From positions 1-64,000 of the forward strand of contig JAHJTV010000026.1 in NCBI GenBank assembly GCA_018829445.1: a stretch of DNA of 64,000 nt. Reading direction: 5' to 3'. The notes under the pieces were generated by a model. It worked only from the letters and a program-made list of their open reading frames with translations, did no database searches and was not told where the DNA came from. The position numbers and the translations under genes are program-made. Of this stretch, positions 16,829-25,550 are shown piece by piece (the first letter of the stretch is position 1; every line of letters starts with the position of its first letter). This DNA comes from a bacterium. Its GTDB lineage: Bacteria > SAR324 > XYD2-FULL-50-16.

Positions 16829-17590
16829 ATGCAAGTTATTAAAGCTGTAATCGTAGATGACGAAGAATTTGCCATCATTGACATCAAAGACCACCTTTGT
16901 GCTTATCCGAATATTGAAGTTATCGGCACATTCTCCAACGGAAAAGAAGGTCTCGACGGTATCAACAGACTAAAGCCCGATCTGATCTTTGTTGACATCG
17001 AAATGCCGGAATTAAACGGTTTTGAGATGCTGGGTCGTTTGTCATATTCCCCGGTGGTTGTTTTTTGTACCGGGTTCAGCAAATATGCCATTGAGGGATA
17101 TGAATATGATCCATCCGATTTTCTCTTAAAACCGATTAAGGTGCAGCGATTTGATATCGCCATGCAAAAAGTGTTTAAGGATATCGATCACCGTCTCCTG
17201 GAGCAACGATTGTTTCGCCAAAAGCAACAAGTTGGTTATCTGCTGCTTGAGTTTCGTGATCTTCATGGAGATTCCCGAAAAGTCTATGTATGGCCGGATG
17301 ACATTGTCTATGTCCAGCCCCAGGAAAACAATGCCAACTACATTGAATATCATCTTTCAGATGCAACCTGTTACATCGTTAAAAAACCGCTGAAAAAAGC
17401 ACTGTTGGATCTGGAACCCAAAGGCTTTGTCCAGGTCCATCGCAGTTTTCTGGTTAATAAATCAAAAATAAAAGAACTTTTCAAAAACGAAACCCTGGTA
17501 CTGAGAGGAGCAAATCCTGTTCAGATTCCCATCAGCAAAGGATACCGCAAGATTGTGAAAAACCTGATGGTATCCATCCATGCCGAATGA
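16829..17590 (+). CDS. LytTR family response regulator
   Basis: This 253-residue protein has a receiver domain (about 1-120) with acidic pocket VDDEE, phospho-acceptor Asp in PDLIFVDIEMPEL and conserved Lys in FLLKPIK. A LytTR DNA-binding domain follows (about 150-250, with FVQVHRSFLVNKSKI). LytTR regulators bind direct repeats about a helical turn apart; I could not identify a site. It is divergent from the CHASE2 kinase (start 16790) and is its obvious partner. Targets are probably the neighbouring caspase-barrel and barrel genes (inference). ATG 16829 is preferred over TTG 16823. Confidence 0.9.
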   Translation: MQVIKAVIVDDEEFAIIDIKDHLCAYPNIEVIGTFSNGKEGLDGINRLKPDLIFVDIEMPELNGFEMLGRLSYSPVVVFCTGFSKYAIEGYEYDPSDFLLKPIKVQRFDIAMQKVFKDIDHRLLEQRLFRQKQQVGYLLLEFRDLHGDSRKVYVWPDDIVYVQPQENNANYIEYHLSDATCYIVKKPLKKALLDLEPKGFVQVHRSFLVNKSKIKELFKNETLVLRGANPVQIPISKGYRKIVKNLMVSIHAE

Positions 17591-17595
17591 TTCGT

Positions 17596-17620
17596 GTTGC
17601 CTGCTTGTTCAACAGGCAAC
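17596..17620. terminator. Bidirectional hairpin between convergent genes
   Basis: GTTGCCTG (17596-17603) and CAGGCAAC (17613-17620) form an 8-bp stem with a 9-base loop between the ends of the convergent response-regulator and barrel genes. The flanking sequence has short A/T runs only. Confidence 0.5.
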
Positions 17621-17628
17621 AATTAACC

Positions 17629-18474
17629 TTAAAAGGCGTAGCCGATAGACAGCGTGCAGATATAGGGAATCTGTTTCTCGTTGGATTTAATCTGTTTTTT
17701 CCAGTATTCCATGTCTGCCTCACTGACAGCGCTCGTGCTGGAAACCGTTACTTCGGCTTCTTGTCTGCCGAGACCTATATTAAAAGCTGTTCCGAGGGTC
17801 AGTCCATTCCCAAAAATATGATTGATACCCCAACCCAGTGCCAAGCCCGACCAGGCCTCGTACTCTACCAGGGCTTCCAGACCTGTTGTATAGGTATTCT
17901 CGCCAATTTCTCTCTCTTTAGTCTTATAGGTAATGGTTGAGGTCTGTTCACCCCGATACATTCCCCCAAGTGAAAAATAAAGTCCGAAATCCCAAGGAGT
18001 GAACCGCATTTCTGCTAAATAAATGGGATCCAATTCCGATTCGGATTTTCTGACACCATCCTGCCCATACACTTCACGACTATCACAACAATCATCATCG
18101 TCATCATCATTGCTGCTATTATCATATTCATAGCTGTGTGCGTCATCCCACTGGTTTCGATTATCAAAAAAAGCGGAACCGGTTAAACCGATATAAACGA
18201 CATTGCTTAATTGATAACCCAGATGTAACCCGGCACCTGGAGCCCCTGTGTAAGGTCTTGCCGATGCCACCGTTCCTACCAGCTGAATTTGTAAGGGATT
18301 AGACTCTCGTCTTTCGGTATGCATGAATTTGACTCCCTCTTCAACCTCTTCAACGGCAATGACGCTATCCTGGGTTTCCTGGGAATCTGTTAAAACCTCT
18401 GTTGACTGTCCAAAAACTGAGCTGAATGACAAACAGATGGCTATAAAAAAAAGAATTGTTAATTGGTGTTTCAT
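17629..18474 (-). CDS. Predicted outer-membrane beta-barrel protein
   Basis: The product is 281 residues with a clear signal peptide (MKHQLTILFFIAICLSFSSVFGQ). The mature part has alternating amphipathic strands with many aromatic and glycine residues (GLHLGYQLSNVVYIGLTGSAFF, LGWGINHIFGNGLTLGTAFNIGLG) and ends SIGYAF with a terminal Phe, the barrel-assembly signal. One presumed loop (about residues 100-125) is highly acidic, with six Asp in a row followed by two Cys, possibly a cation-binding loop. No family name is recognised. A strong ribosome binding site (GGAGGTGATC) precedes ATG 18474. It converges on the LytTR regulator gene and is plausibly part of the same regulon. Confidence 0.75.
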   Translation of the reverse strand: MKHQLTILFFIAICLSFSSVFGQSTEVLTDSQETQDSVIAVEEVEEGVKFMHTERRESNPLQIQLVGTVASARPYTGAPGAGLHLGYQLSNVVYIGLTGSAFFDNRNQWDDAHSYEYDNSSNDDDDDDCCDSREVYGQDGVRKSESELDPIYLAEMRFTPWDFGLYFSLGGMYRGEQTSTITYKTKEREIGENTYTTGLEALVEYEAWSGLALGWGINHIFGNGLTLGTAFNIGLGRQEAEVTVSSTSAVSEADMEYWKKQIKSNEKQIPYICTLSIGYAF

Positions 18475-18820
18475 TGATCACCTCCGTGTTGTTTTGGTAA
18501 AATTTACTGAATCATGACTCTACTTTCTTATAAAACTGATTAAAGATCTTTTTGAGGTGACAAATGGGTTCACTTTGTTGATAAATGATCGGTGACATCA
18601 AACGTAATCTCACTATAAATAATACCTGCACGCTGGATGATTCAATTTCAAAAATTAAGGAAAACGATATCCCATGTTACTACGATAAACAGTTTCAGCA
18701 AACGCAAAACCTCATTTTTCCTGGATACGATCAGCTTGATTTATTAATACTTGGCGGGATATGCTTATATCACCCTTTCAAAAACTGATTCCTCAAAAAG
18801 AAATATCGGAACTCAATAAC
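18475..18820. other. Intergenic region without supported gene
   Basis: Contains the leader of the minus-strand barrel gene and the upstream region of the asparaginase-like gene. An open frame of 67 codons exists at 18585-18788 but has no recognisable domain, poor ribosome binding context and no conserved features, so it is not called. Confidence 0.4.
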
Positions 18821-19309
18821 ATGGCCATCAGAATATTAATCACGGGCGGAACCATCGATAAAGACTATGACAAAATACAGGGTCAACTTGTCTTAACCAG
18901 ATCCCATATCGATCAGATGATAGAACAGGCGCGGTGCAAACTGGATATTGTCGTTGATTCCCACATGTTAAAAGACAGTCTGTACATGGATGCAAACGAC
19001 AGAACAGGCATTTTGAAAAAATGTCAGGGATTAAAGGAGGAAATAATCGTTATTACCCATGGCACTGATACCATGGTGGAAACGGCAACTGTCCTCGCCG
19101 AGAATATCCAGGAAAAAACCATTGTTCTTTTTGGTGCCATGGTTCCTTTCAGCTTTGGAGATTCCGATGCTCTTTTTAACTTCGGCACAGCGCTGGCAGC
19201 AGCACAAACTCTTCCTTACGGCGTGTACCTGACCATGAATGGAATTGTGTTCCCTTACGATAAAGTCAAAAAAAACAAAGAGGAAGGCCATTTTGAATCA
19301 CGTGAGTGA
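18821..19309 (+). CDS. Stand-alone asparaginase N-terminal domain protein
   Basis: This 162-residue protein matches the N-terminal (active-site) domain of L-asparaginases. It has the first catalytic Thr motif ITGGTIDKDYD (about 5-15), the second THGTDTMVETA (about 79-89) with Thr-Asp, and GAMVPFSFGDSDALFNFG in place of the usual TGSMRP segment. The C-terminal domain, which completes the site in the dimeric full-length enzymes of about 330 residues, is absent; the frame simply ends. Single-domain homologues exist in other bacteria, so this may be a genuine short family rather than a truncated gene. ATG 18821 gives MAIRILITGGT, matching the family start. Confidence 0.8.
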   Translation: MAIRILITGGTIDKDYDKIQGQLVLTRSHIDQMIEQARCKLDIVVDSHMLKDSLYMDANDRTGILKKCQGLKEEIIVITHGTDTMVETATVLAENIQEKTIVLFGAMVPFSFGDSDALFNFGTALAAAQTLPYGVYLTMNGIVFPYDKVKKNKEEGHFESRE

Positions 19310-19352
19310 TTTCCCTTTCACAAATCACCAACCGTCATAAGCCAGCAATCGA

Positions 19353-20114
19353 ATGCCATTTATAGTTGATTTAATAAGCTCCTTTGGATTCTCAACCTCC
19401 GATTGGATCATTTCCCTGATCTGCGGAATCTTAATCGGGACAGCGAAGGCCGGTGTTGCCGGAACCGGCTTGATGGTGGTTCCCATTATGGCCGTGGTTT
19501 TCGGGGGAAAGCCGTCCACCGGCATTGTACTTCCAATGCTGATTATCGCTGATCTGTTTGCCGTTCGACACTATCACAAACATGCCAATTGGAAATATAT
19601 CCTGAAAGTCACACCGTGGGCTTTAGTGGGAATAATCATCGCCCTGTTTGTCGGACAGGCTGTTTCGGATGAATCCTTTAAGAGTATCCTGTCTCTTTCT
19701 GTTTTATGCGGCATTGCGTTAATGATCTGGAGGGATGTCAGAAAACCGGTTTCGATTCCGGACAATTGGTGGTTTGCAATGATTCTGGGACTGGCAGGCG
19801 GCTTCGCCACCATGATCGCCAATGCTGCCGGACCGATTTTATCACTCTACCTGCTGTCCATGAGAATCCCCAAGTATATTTTTATCGGAACCGGCGCCTG
19901 GTTTTTCCTGTTGGTGAATCTCTTCAAAGTCCCCCTGCATATTTTCTCATGGAAAACCATGACGCTGAAAACCATAAGTTTCAACCTGATCCTTGCTCCA
20001 GCCATTATTCTGGGGGTCTATTTGGGCATTCAAATCGTAAAACTGCTCCCGGAAAAGCTCTTTCGCATATTGGTAATCAGTACTGCCGCCATCTCGGCAC
20101 TCTTTCTTTTTTGA
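19353..20114 (+). CDS. TauE/SafE family sulfite/anion exporter-like permease
   Basis: The 253-residue membrane protein has about eight hydrophobic segments in two repeats of four, typical of TauE/SafE. The family glycine-rich motifs are seen as GILIGTAKAGVAGTGLMVVPIMAVVFGGKPSTGIVLPML (first repeat, about 25-63) and GLAGGFATMIANAAGPILSLYLL (second repeat, about 148-170). Members export sulfite, sulfoacetate or other organosulfur anions; the substrate here is unknown. It lies 43 bp after the asparaginase-like gene and before cytidine deaminase, which gives no functional clue. Confidence 0.87.
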   Translation: MPFIVDLISSFGFSTSDWIISLICGILIGTAKAGVAGTGLMVVPIMAVVFGGKPSTGIVLPMLIIADLFAVRHYHKHANWKYILKVTPWALVGIIIALFVGQAVSDESFKSILSLSVLCGIALMIWRDVRKPVSIPDNWWFAMILGLAGGFATMIANAAGPILSLYLLSMRIPKYIFIGTGAWFFLLVNLFKVPLHIFSWKTMTLKTISFNLILAPAIILGVYLGIQIVKLLPEKLFRILVISTAAISALFLF

Positions 20115-20188
20115 TTTGCCCATTATCATCTTTTAACCTATTATTTTCCAACCAGCATGATTATTTTTAACCCCCTGCCAGGCAAAAA

Positions 20189-21070
20189 TTGAGAAGAAAA
20201 ACACGATCGGGACGAGCCCGAATAGATGAGAAAATTCTGGACGGATTTCTAACGAAGGAAACCAGTTTTTTAGCAGCCGAAGAGGTCAAGGCACTTGTGG
20301 GTACAATGCGTATCACGGTTGAAGAGCTGATCAATCAGCTCCTACCCTGGGTTGCGGAGCGGGCGGTTGCTCCTCTTTCCAGGTTCAAAGTGGGAGCCAT
20401 CTGCCGAGGCAACAGCGGCAATCTCTATTTTGGAGCAAATATAGAATTCACCGGGCAATCCCTGAAATCGACCATACATGCCGAGCAGGCAGCACTTGCA
20501 AATGCTCTTTCCAAAAATGAATCGGGAATACGGGCGCTTGCAGTAACAGCTCCACCCTGTGGCCATTGCAGACAGTTCTTAAACGAGTTGAATACAGCCG
20601 ACAGCCTAAGAATCTATCTTCCGGGAAAAGAGGCAGTCCAACTACATGATCTGTTGCCGGTTAGTTTTGGCCCCGCTGATCTGGAGATTAAAAACCGGTT
20701 GATGGATGACCAGACTCATGGTCTTTCGCTGGAAAATATTGAACAGGATGAACTGATCTGCAGAGCTCTGGACGCGGCTAACAAATCCTACGCTCCATAT
20801 TCCAAAGCCTTTGCCGGAGTGGCGATACAAACCGAAAATGGACAAATATTCACCGGACTGTATGTGGAAAATGCGGCTTATAATCCCAGTTTACTGCCTC
20901 TTCAGGCAGCACTCGCCAACCTGATTATGGCAGGTCGCCAATTCCCGGAGATTCAAAAAGTGGTTCTGGTACAGTCAAAACAGCCGCGACTGGATCATGA
21001 TATTTCAGCTCAAACGCTTTTAAAATCAATATCGCCCGTCCCTCTCTCTGTTTGCGATGCGACGGAATAA
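20189..21070 (+). CDS. cdd: Cytidine deaminase, two-domain dimeric type
   Basis: This 293-residue protein aligns along its length with the E. coli-type two-domain Cdd (294 residues). Catalytic zinc ligands and acid/base are in the N-terminal domain: HAE (STIHAEQAAL, about 91-100) and PCGHC (PPCGHCRQFLNELN, about 117-130). The second, catalytically degenerate domain follows after FGPADLEIKNRLMDDQTHG. It deaminates cytidine and deoxycytidine in pyrimidine salvage. No ATG suits the conserved N-terminal helix; TTG 20189, with an AGG-type ribosome binding site 4-7 bases upstream, is the best start, while the first ATG (codon 40) would remove part of the fold. Confidence 0.92.
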   Translation: MRRKTRSGRARIDEKILDGFLTKETSFLAAEEVKALVGTMRITVEELINQLLPWVAERAVAPLSRFKVGAICRGNSGNLYFGANIEFTGQSLKSTIHAEQAALANALSKNESGIRALAVTAPPCGHCRQFLNELNTADSLRIYLPGKEAVQLHDLLPVSFGPADLEIKNRLMDDQTHGLSLENIEQDELICRALDAANKSYAPYSKAFAGVAIQTENGQIFTGLYVENAAYNPSLLPLQAALANLIMAGRQFPEIQKVVLVQSKQPRLDHDISAQTLLKSISPVPLSVCDATE

Positions 21071-21105
21071 GAAAATCATCCCAAAAGCACCTATTGCCAG
21101 AAACA

Positions 21106-21296
21106 AGGATTATGGTAGGGCGGGTTTACATCCCCGCCGGAACCAACTCAAAGGCGGCCATGTAAAGCCGCCCTACCGTTTTAAAAACTGAATTTTGTAT
21201 CGAAAATATCCTTATTTAAGCGCTTATGGGGTTACATCCCCGCCGGAACCAACTCAAAGGCGGCCATGTAAAGCCGCCCTACCGTTTTAAATAGTG
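21106..21296 (+). repeat. Dispersed palindromic repeat, tandem copies D and E
   Basis: Copy D begins AAGGATTATGGTAGGGCGGG and its right arm is AAGGCGGCCATGTAAAG-CCGCCCTACC. Positions 21126-21185 are repeated exactly at 21232-21291 (60 bp). The outer arms GGTAGGGCGG and CCGCCCTACC pair. Same family as the elements at 7.6-8.06 kb and 36.0-36.2 kb. It lies between the convergent cdd and GNAT genes and could act as a transcription barrier. Confidence 0.8.
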
Positions 21297-21308
21297 ACTA
21301 TTGCAGCA

Positions 21309-21725
21309 TTATTCACGCATCATTAGCTGGTGCTCAATATCGGCTTCCAGAAAAACATCTCCTTTTGCCTTAAAACCATGCTTTTCGTAAAATTTCAATG
21401 CATGCACCTGGGCATGAAGTTTATACTTTGAGTATCCTTTTTCCCTGGCTGCATTCATCGCGAACTGGAGAAGTTGGTTGCCATGGCCCTGTCCACGATA
21501 AGCTTTTCTAATGGCTAGTCTCTCAAATTTAACATACTCGCCCAGAAAACGTATCCGGCCGGCCGCGAAGGGTTCATCATCCTTTACACCAAGAATGTGC
21601 ATGGCAGTAAAATCCATTCCGTCCACTTCAATATTATAGGAACAATTCTGCTCCTCAATAAAAACAATAGATCTAACGGAATAAACCTTTAAAAGGTCAT
21701 CCTGTGACGTAACAATTCGAAACAT
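21309..21725 (-). CDS. GNAT family N-acetyltransferase (ElaA-like)
   Basis: The 138-residue protein has the GNAT core: VYSVRSIVFIEEQNC at the N-terminus, and the CoA-binding motif A as KFERLAIRKAYRGQGHGNQLLQF (about 70-92; R-x-x-G-x-G as RGQGHG), followed by ALKFYEKHGFKAKGDVF. The FIEEQNC / AGRIRF / VRKAYRGQGHG pattern is that of the ElaA/YjcF-like subgroup, whose acceptors are mostly unknown. It is monocistronic, 32 bp downstream of the diguanylate cyclase gene on the same strand. Confidence 0.85.
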   Translation of the reverse strand: MFRIVTSQDDLLKVYSVRSIVFIEEQNCSYNIEVDGMDFTAMHILGVKDDEPFAAGRIRFLGEYVKFERLAIRKAYRGQGHGNQLLQFAMNAAREKGYSKYKLHAQVHALKFYEKHGFKAKGDVFLEADIEHQLMMRE

Positions 21726-21757
21726 TTAAAAACCTCATGAATTAACTGTGATAAAAC

Positions 21758-22861
21758 CTATCTTACCTTAACCCTGTTTCGACCTTCCAGTTTTGCCCTG
21801 TAAAGGGCGCTATCAGCATCGTTCACCAGATTATGTTTGGATTCTTTATAATCGGGAACAACACTGGCGATGCCAAAACTAATGGTTAGTTTCAGTAAAT
21901 CTCCTTTGTATTCAATCCTGGTTGACTCAACTTTTTGCCTTACCTGTTCAGCCATTTCGAATGCACGCATGGAATCCGTATCAGGCATTATCACCACAAA
22001 CTCCTCACCACCATACCTGGCAACCACATCCGTATCCCTTTTAAAAATACTTCTAAGGATGAGGGAGATCTGCCTAAGACATTCATCACCGGCAAGATGA
22101 CCGTAAGTATCGTTTATCAACTTAAAATGATCGATGTCGCCCATAACAATGGTGAACAGACTTTTATCCCTGCTGGCTTTTTTCCATTCCGTTTCAAAAA
22201 CCTCGTTAAAGAAACGCCTGTTATACAACCCGGTTAAATCGTCGATACGGATGGCTTTCTCCAGAGCTTCCGACTTTTCCTGAAGAATGACCTCGATATT
22301 CATGGCGTCCCAATATTCTCTGTTTCCACGGAAGGTAATGCCGATCATATATCCAAAAAAAAGAAGAATCATGGTTGCCAGTGGCAGATTGACATCACTG
22401 ACTATCAAAAGGATTGCAGCCGGCACGACCATGAAAAAATTATATACAAAAGATAAACTGCGGTTGGGCATGAACGCCACAATCCCTCCTGAACTAAGCC
22501 CGACTGTACACATCGCCATCAACAATTTGGAGTTGGGTTCCACAGGCATGAACATGAACCAGGCAAAACCGATTCCCCATATCAATGACGTTAACCCAAC
22601 AAGAACAAAAAACAGGATCGTGTTAAATCGTTCATTCAGATTATTTATTCGATCAAAAAGCAAGACGTGAAGAAACCTTAGAAAACATATCGTACAGACC
22701 GAAAAAACAAAGAAAAAGGCAAATGTCTTATATTTGAGATGACAGTCACCGGCATAAATGACAATAGGAACCAGAATGATATAAAAAATGATACCAATGG
22801 ATGATCGTCTTTTCAGATCCTGCAATACCCTGTAATTCAATTTTTGTCTTTTGGATTTCAT
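21758..22861 (-). CDS. Membrane-bound diguanylate cyclase (GGDEF)
   Basis: The product is 367 residues. The N-terminal 175 residues hold about six membrane helices with no recognised sensor family. The C-terminal GGDEF domain (about 205-367) starts DDLTGLYNRRFF, has DIDHFKLINDTYGH and the active-site loop GGEEF (284-288), so it should make c-di-GMP from two GTP. An inhibitory I-site RDTD (275-278) lies five residues before the loop, predicting product inhibition. No EAL domain is attached. Confidence 0.92.
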   Translation of the reverse strand: MKSKRQKLNYRVLQDLKRRSSIGIIFYIILVPIVIYAGDCHLKYKTFAFFFVFSVCTICFLRFLHVLLFDRINNLNERFNTILFFVLVGLTSLIWGIGFAWFMFMPVEPNSKLLMAMCTVGLSSGGIVAFMPNRSLSFVYNFFMVVPAAILLIVSDVNLPLATMILLFFGYMIGITFRGNREYWDAMNIEVILQEKSEALEKAIRIDDLTGLYNRRFFNEVFETEWKKASRDKSLFTIVMGDIDHFKLINDTYGHLAGDECLRQISLILRSIFKRDTDVVARYGGEEFVVIMPDTDSMRAFEMAEQVRQKVESTRIEYKGDLLKLTISFGIASVVPDYKESKHNLVNDADSALYRAKLEGRNRVKVR

Positions 22862-23252
22862 TTATTCCCTAATTATGTAACACCTTCAAATCTTAGTGTT
22901 GTTTAGGACAAGGTAATGGGTAGTTTGACAAATCGCTCAAACAAATACAAGCATTTAGGAGTCAAAACTGTCTCCCAAGGCAGAAGACGGTGTAACAGGG
23001 GAAATAGTCCCTGATCCAGGTTTCTTTACTCAACTGTATCATTACGAAAGCTTTGTCAGTCCTTTGTGACGGGATCATATCTTTCTGACCAAACCCGGCT
23101 GACATACAAAATCCTCTGTGATATTGTTGCAACTCTAAACAGCCTGTTTTTTATCCATTGGTCACCTTTCCCCGGAGAAGGGTGTGTTCTTCCAAAATAT
23201 TCAATTGGATATAAAAAACATAATAAATTTGAACAATAAGGTTCTGCGATAA
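22862..23252. other. Intergenic region between divergent genes
   Basis: About 390 bp separating the diguanylate cyclase (minus) and the Lnb-like gene (plus). Only small imperfect hairpins were seen (for example GGGGAAATAGTCCCT near 22998); no gene or clear regulatory site. Confidence 0.4.
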
Positions 23253-24557
23253 ATGAAAAAACTTATTTTGTTATCGATTTGTTTGTTGTTTGCGGTTATT
23301 GACAGCAATGTACTATCGGCCCTCCCGAAAAAAACCGAAGACCGGAAAGTAATTACCAGTCAGGATACAATCGAGATCCGACTTATCACCTTGTCCCCCC
23401 ATGATGATCTGTTCGCCTGGTTTGGCCACAGCGCATTGGAGGTGCACAATACGGTTACCGATCAAGCTTTCAGTTTTAATTTCGGTGGCTTTTATTTTGA
23501 CTTTGAACACCTGTTGCAGTTTTCCCTGGGAAAATTTACCTTTTGGACTTACGCTTTGGAAACTGAGAGGGCTCTTACTCCTTACCGGCGGGAAGATCGC
23601 CACATCGTTTTCCAAAGCCTTAATTTAACCCCGGTTCAGAAAATCAAGATCAGAAAGGCATTGATTGAGTATCTAAAGCCCGACAAGCGCTACTATCAAT
23701 ACGACCATTTTCTGGATAACTGCTCCACTCGCATCAGGGACATCATTGACGAAGCCCTGGACGGTGCTTTAAAAGATCAAACCCAGCAGCCGGCAGACTT
23801 GACGTTCAGGGAATTTGTTCATCGCATGACCTACAATTACCCCCATATTGACTTTATGGTGATGTTTCTGATGAACGACCAAATTGACAAACCAATAACC
23901 CAATGGGATTCAATGTTTCTTCCGGACAGGCTGATGGCTGTTATCCAATCGTCGCATACTCCGTTTATAAATAATAATGGTAATGCTCCTCTTGTTGCAA
24001 TAAAGAAAGAAGAAAACAGGGGAAAGGGAATCCCTTACTATTACCCAAAGGCTACTGCAGCTGATACAGTTACCAGGGAGCTTATCTGGGGTACGATTTT
24101 ACTGGTCTTATTTGGGTTCAACGCGATATTCTATTTAAAAAGAAAAAAGGTGTTTCTCAGGTTATACCCTGCGATTGTATCGGGTTTCGGCCTGATTTTC
24201 GGTTTACTTGGAACAACTCTCTTTTTTATGATGTGCTTTACAGAACACAAAGATACCTACTGGAATGAAAATATTCTGCTGATAAATCCAATCACGTTGT
24301 TTCTATTACCCGTTGGGATCATAAGAGTTTTTAATAGGGCAAAACCCGCTTTTGCATGGTTATCTGTTTCTGCAGGTTTAATTGCCTTCAGTGGTTTGAT
24401 ATTAAAACTGCTTCCCGCTTTTGACCAGGTAAACGGGCAGCAATTAAGAATACTGCTGCCGACATTAATGGTAATTGCGATCACAGGGATTTTGGATTTG
24501 AGCATTAATAACCACTTGTCCTTTGTTAACAAATTAAGAAAAAAGAACTGGAGATGA
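23253..24557 (+). CDS. DUF4105 / Lnb N-terminal periplasmic domain membrane protein
   Basis: The 434-residue protein has a signal peptide/anchor (about 1-23). A periplasmic DUF4105 domain (Lnb_N, about 35-240) carries conserved His H59 in WFGHSALEV and Cys C157 in FLDNCSTRIRD. Four to five membrane helices fill the C-terminal part (about 275-420). The Pfam family is named after Lnb, an enzyme that transfers an acyl chain within bacterial lipoproteins to give a lyso form; the His/Cys pair is the presumed catalytic centre. A similar acyl-transfer role here is an inference from the family. Its stop overlaps the start of the DJ-1/PfpI gene, so the two are coupled. Confidence 0.82.
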   Translation: MKKLILLSICLLFAVIDSNVLSALPKKTEDRKVITSQDTIEIRLITLSPHDDLFAWFGHSALEVHNTVTDQAFSFNFGGFYFDFEHLLQFSLGKFTFWTYALETERALTPYRREDRHIVFQSLNLTPVQKIKIRKALIEYLKPDKRYYQYDHFLDNCSTRIRDIIDEALDGALKDQTQQPADLTFREFVHRMTYNYPHIDFMVMFLMNDQIDKPITQWDSMFLPDRLMAVIQSSHTPFINNNGNAPLVAIKKEENRGKGIPYYYPKATAADTVTRELIWGTILLVLFGFNAIFYLKRKKVFLRLYPAIVSGFGLIFGLLGTTLFFMMCFTEHKDTYWNENILLINPITLFLLPVGIIRVFNRAKPAFAWLSVSAGLIAFSGLILKLLPAFDQVNGQQLRILLPTLMVIAITGILDLSINNHLSFVNKLRKKNWR

Positions 24558-25138
24558 AAAGAAGAAATACTGCCATATTGATTTTTGACGATGTAGAGGT
24601 TTTGGACTTTGCGGGACCCTTTGAGGTTTTTTCCGTGACAGATGAACTCAGCGATTACCAGAGGCTAAATGTCTACACGGTTGCGAGGGAAGATCAGCCA
24701 ATTACAACCAGAAACGGACTTTCTGTTAACCCCAAATATACGATAAAAAATGCTCCCAAGCCCGATATTCTTATCATACCGGGAGGGGAGGGAACCCGGG
24801 AAGTGATTGAACAGGGAGATGTCATCACCTGGATTTTCCAGAATGCCGTCTCTGCTGAAAAGGTTTTTTCTGTCTGCTCGGGAGCATTATTATTGGCTAA
24901 AGCCGGTTTGTTAAAAGGATTGAAAGCAACAACCCATTATCAGGTATTCGACGTCCTGGAATCCATTGCACCCGATACCCGGATTATTAAAGGACAGCGT
25001 TTTGTTGACAATGGTAAAATAGCAACATCAGCTGGAATCAGCGCCGGGATTGATTTAAGTCTGTATGTGATCGAACAGATGTTTGGCGCTGAAATAGCCG
25101 ATTCAACTGCAGACTACATGGAATACAGGAGATTATAA
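24554..25138 (+). CDS. DJ-1/PfpI family protein
   Basis: This 194-residue glutamine-amidotransferase-fold protein begins with the family pattern AILIFDDVEVLDFAGPFEVF. It has PDILIIPGGEG (about 70-80) and the nucleophile elbow Cys C108 in VFSVCSGALLLA. The closest named relatives by motif are the isonitrile-hydratase and AraC-associated DJ-1/PfpI types; there is no HTH domain here. Function could be a hydratase, glyoxalase-like or chaperone activity and is not assignable. Its ATG overlaps the preceding stop codon (ATGA), and its TAA immediately precedes the ATG of the SMR transporter gene, giving a tight three-gene operon. Confidence 0.85.
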   Translation: MKRRNTAILIFDDVEVLDFAGPFEVFSVTDELSDYQRLNVYTVAREDQPITTRNGLSVNPKYTIKNAPKPDILIIPGGEGTREVIEQGDVITWIFQNAVSAEKVFSVCSGALLLAKAGLLKGLKATTHYQVFDVLESIAPDTRIIKGQRFVDNGKIATSAGISAGIDLSLYVIEQMFGAEIADSTADYMEYRRL

Positions 25139-25468
25139 ATGCATTATCTCTATCTGGTCATAGCAATCATTGCAGAAGTCATTGCCACTTCCCTGCTAAA
25201 ATCTACGGAGGAATTTACCAAACCTTTGCTGACAGTTGTCGTTATCGTGGGATACCTGATCTCGTTTTATTTTTTAACCTTGACTCTGCGTGTCATCCCG
25301 GTCAGCATCACTTATGCTGCATGGACCGGCCTGGGAGTGGTACTGGTATCCATTACCGCTTTTTTCCTTTACGATCAGACCCTTGATTTAGCTGCGATTA
25401 TTGGAATAACATTGATTATTAGCGGTGTTGTTATCTTGAATCTTTTTTCCAAGGCCGTTGTTCATTAA
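25139..25468 (+). CDS. Small multidrug resistance (SMR) family transporter
   Basis: The product is 109 residues with four membrane helices. The signature glutamate lies in the first helix (LVIAIIAEVIATSLLKS, E at about residue 14), the proton/substrate site of EmrE-type exporters. YAAWTGLGVV in helix 3 is the second SMR hallmark. These proteins export quaternary cations or guanidinium as antiparallel dimers. It starts directly after the DJ-1/PfpI stop codon (no gap), so expression is coupled to that gene and to the Lnb-like gene. Guanidinium export versus drug export cannot be told apart here, and no guanidine riboswitch is evident. Confidence 0.9.
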   Translation: MHYLYLVIAIIAEVIATSLLKSTEEFTKPLLTVVVIVGYLISFYFLTLTLRVIPVSITYAAWTGLGVVLVSITAFFLYDQTLDLAAIIGITLIISGVVILNLFSKAVVH

Positions 25469-25550
25469 ACATTTCAGAAAAAACCAACGGGGACCAAATT
25501 GAGAACCGATTGGAAAAGGGTGTTTTTATTGATTTTTATTGAGGAGCCAA

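Noticed and set aside
18585..18788. A 67-codon plus-strand frame upstream of the asparaginase-like gene
   Set aside because: No recognisable features, no good ribosome binding site and low complexity; could be chance.
20189..20308. Later ATG (codon 40) as the start of the cytidine deaminase
   Set aside because: It would delete the conserved N-terminal helical region shared with E. coli-type Cdd; the TTG at 20189 retains it.
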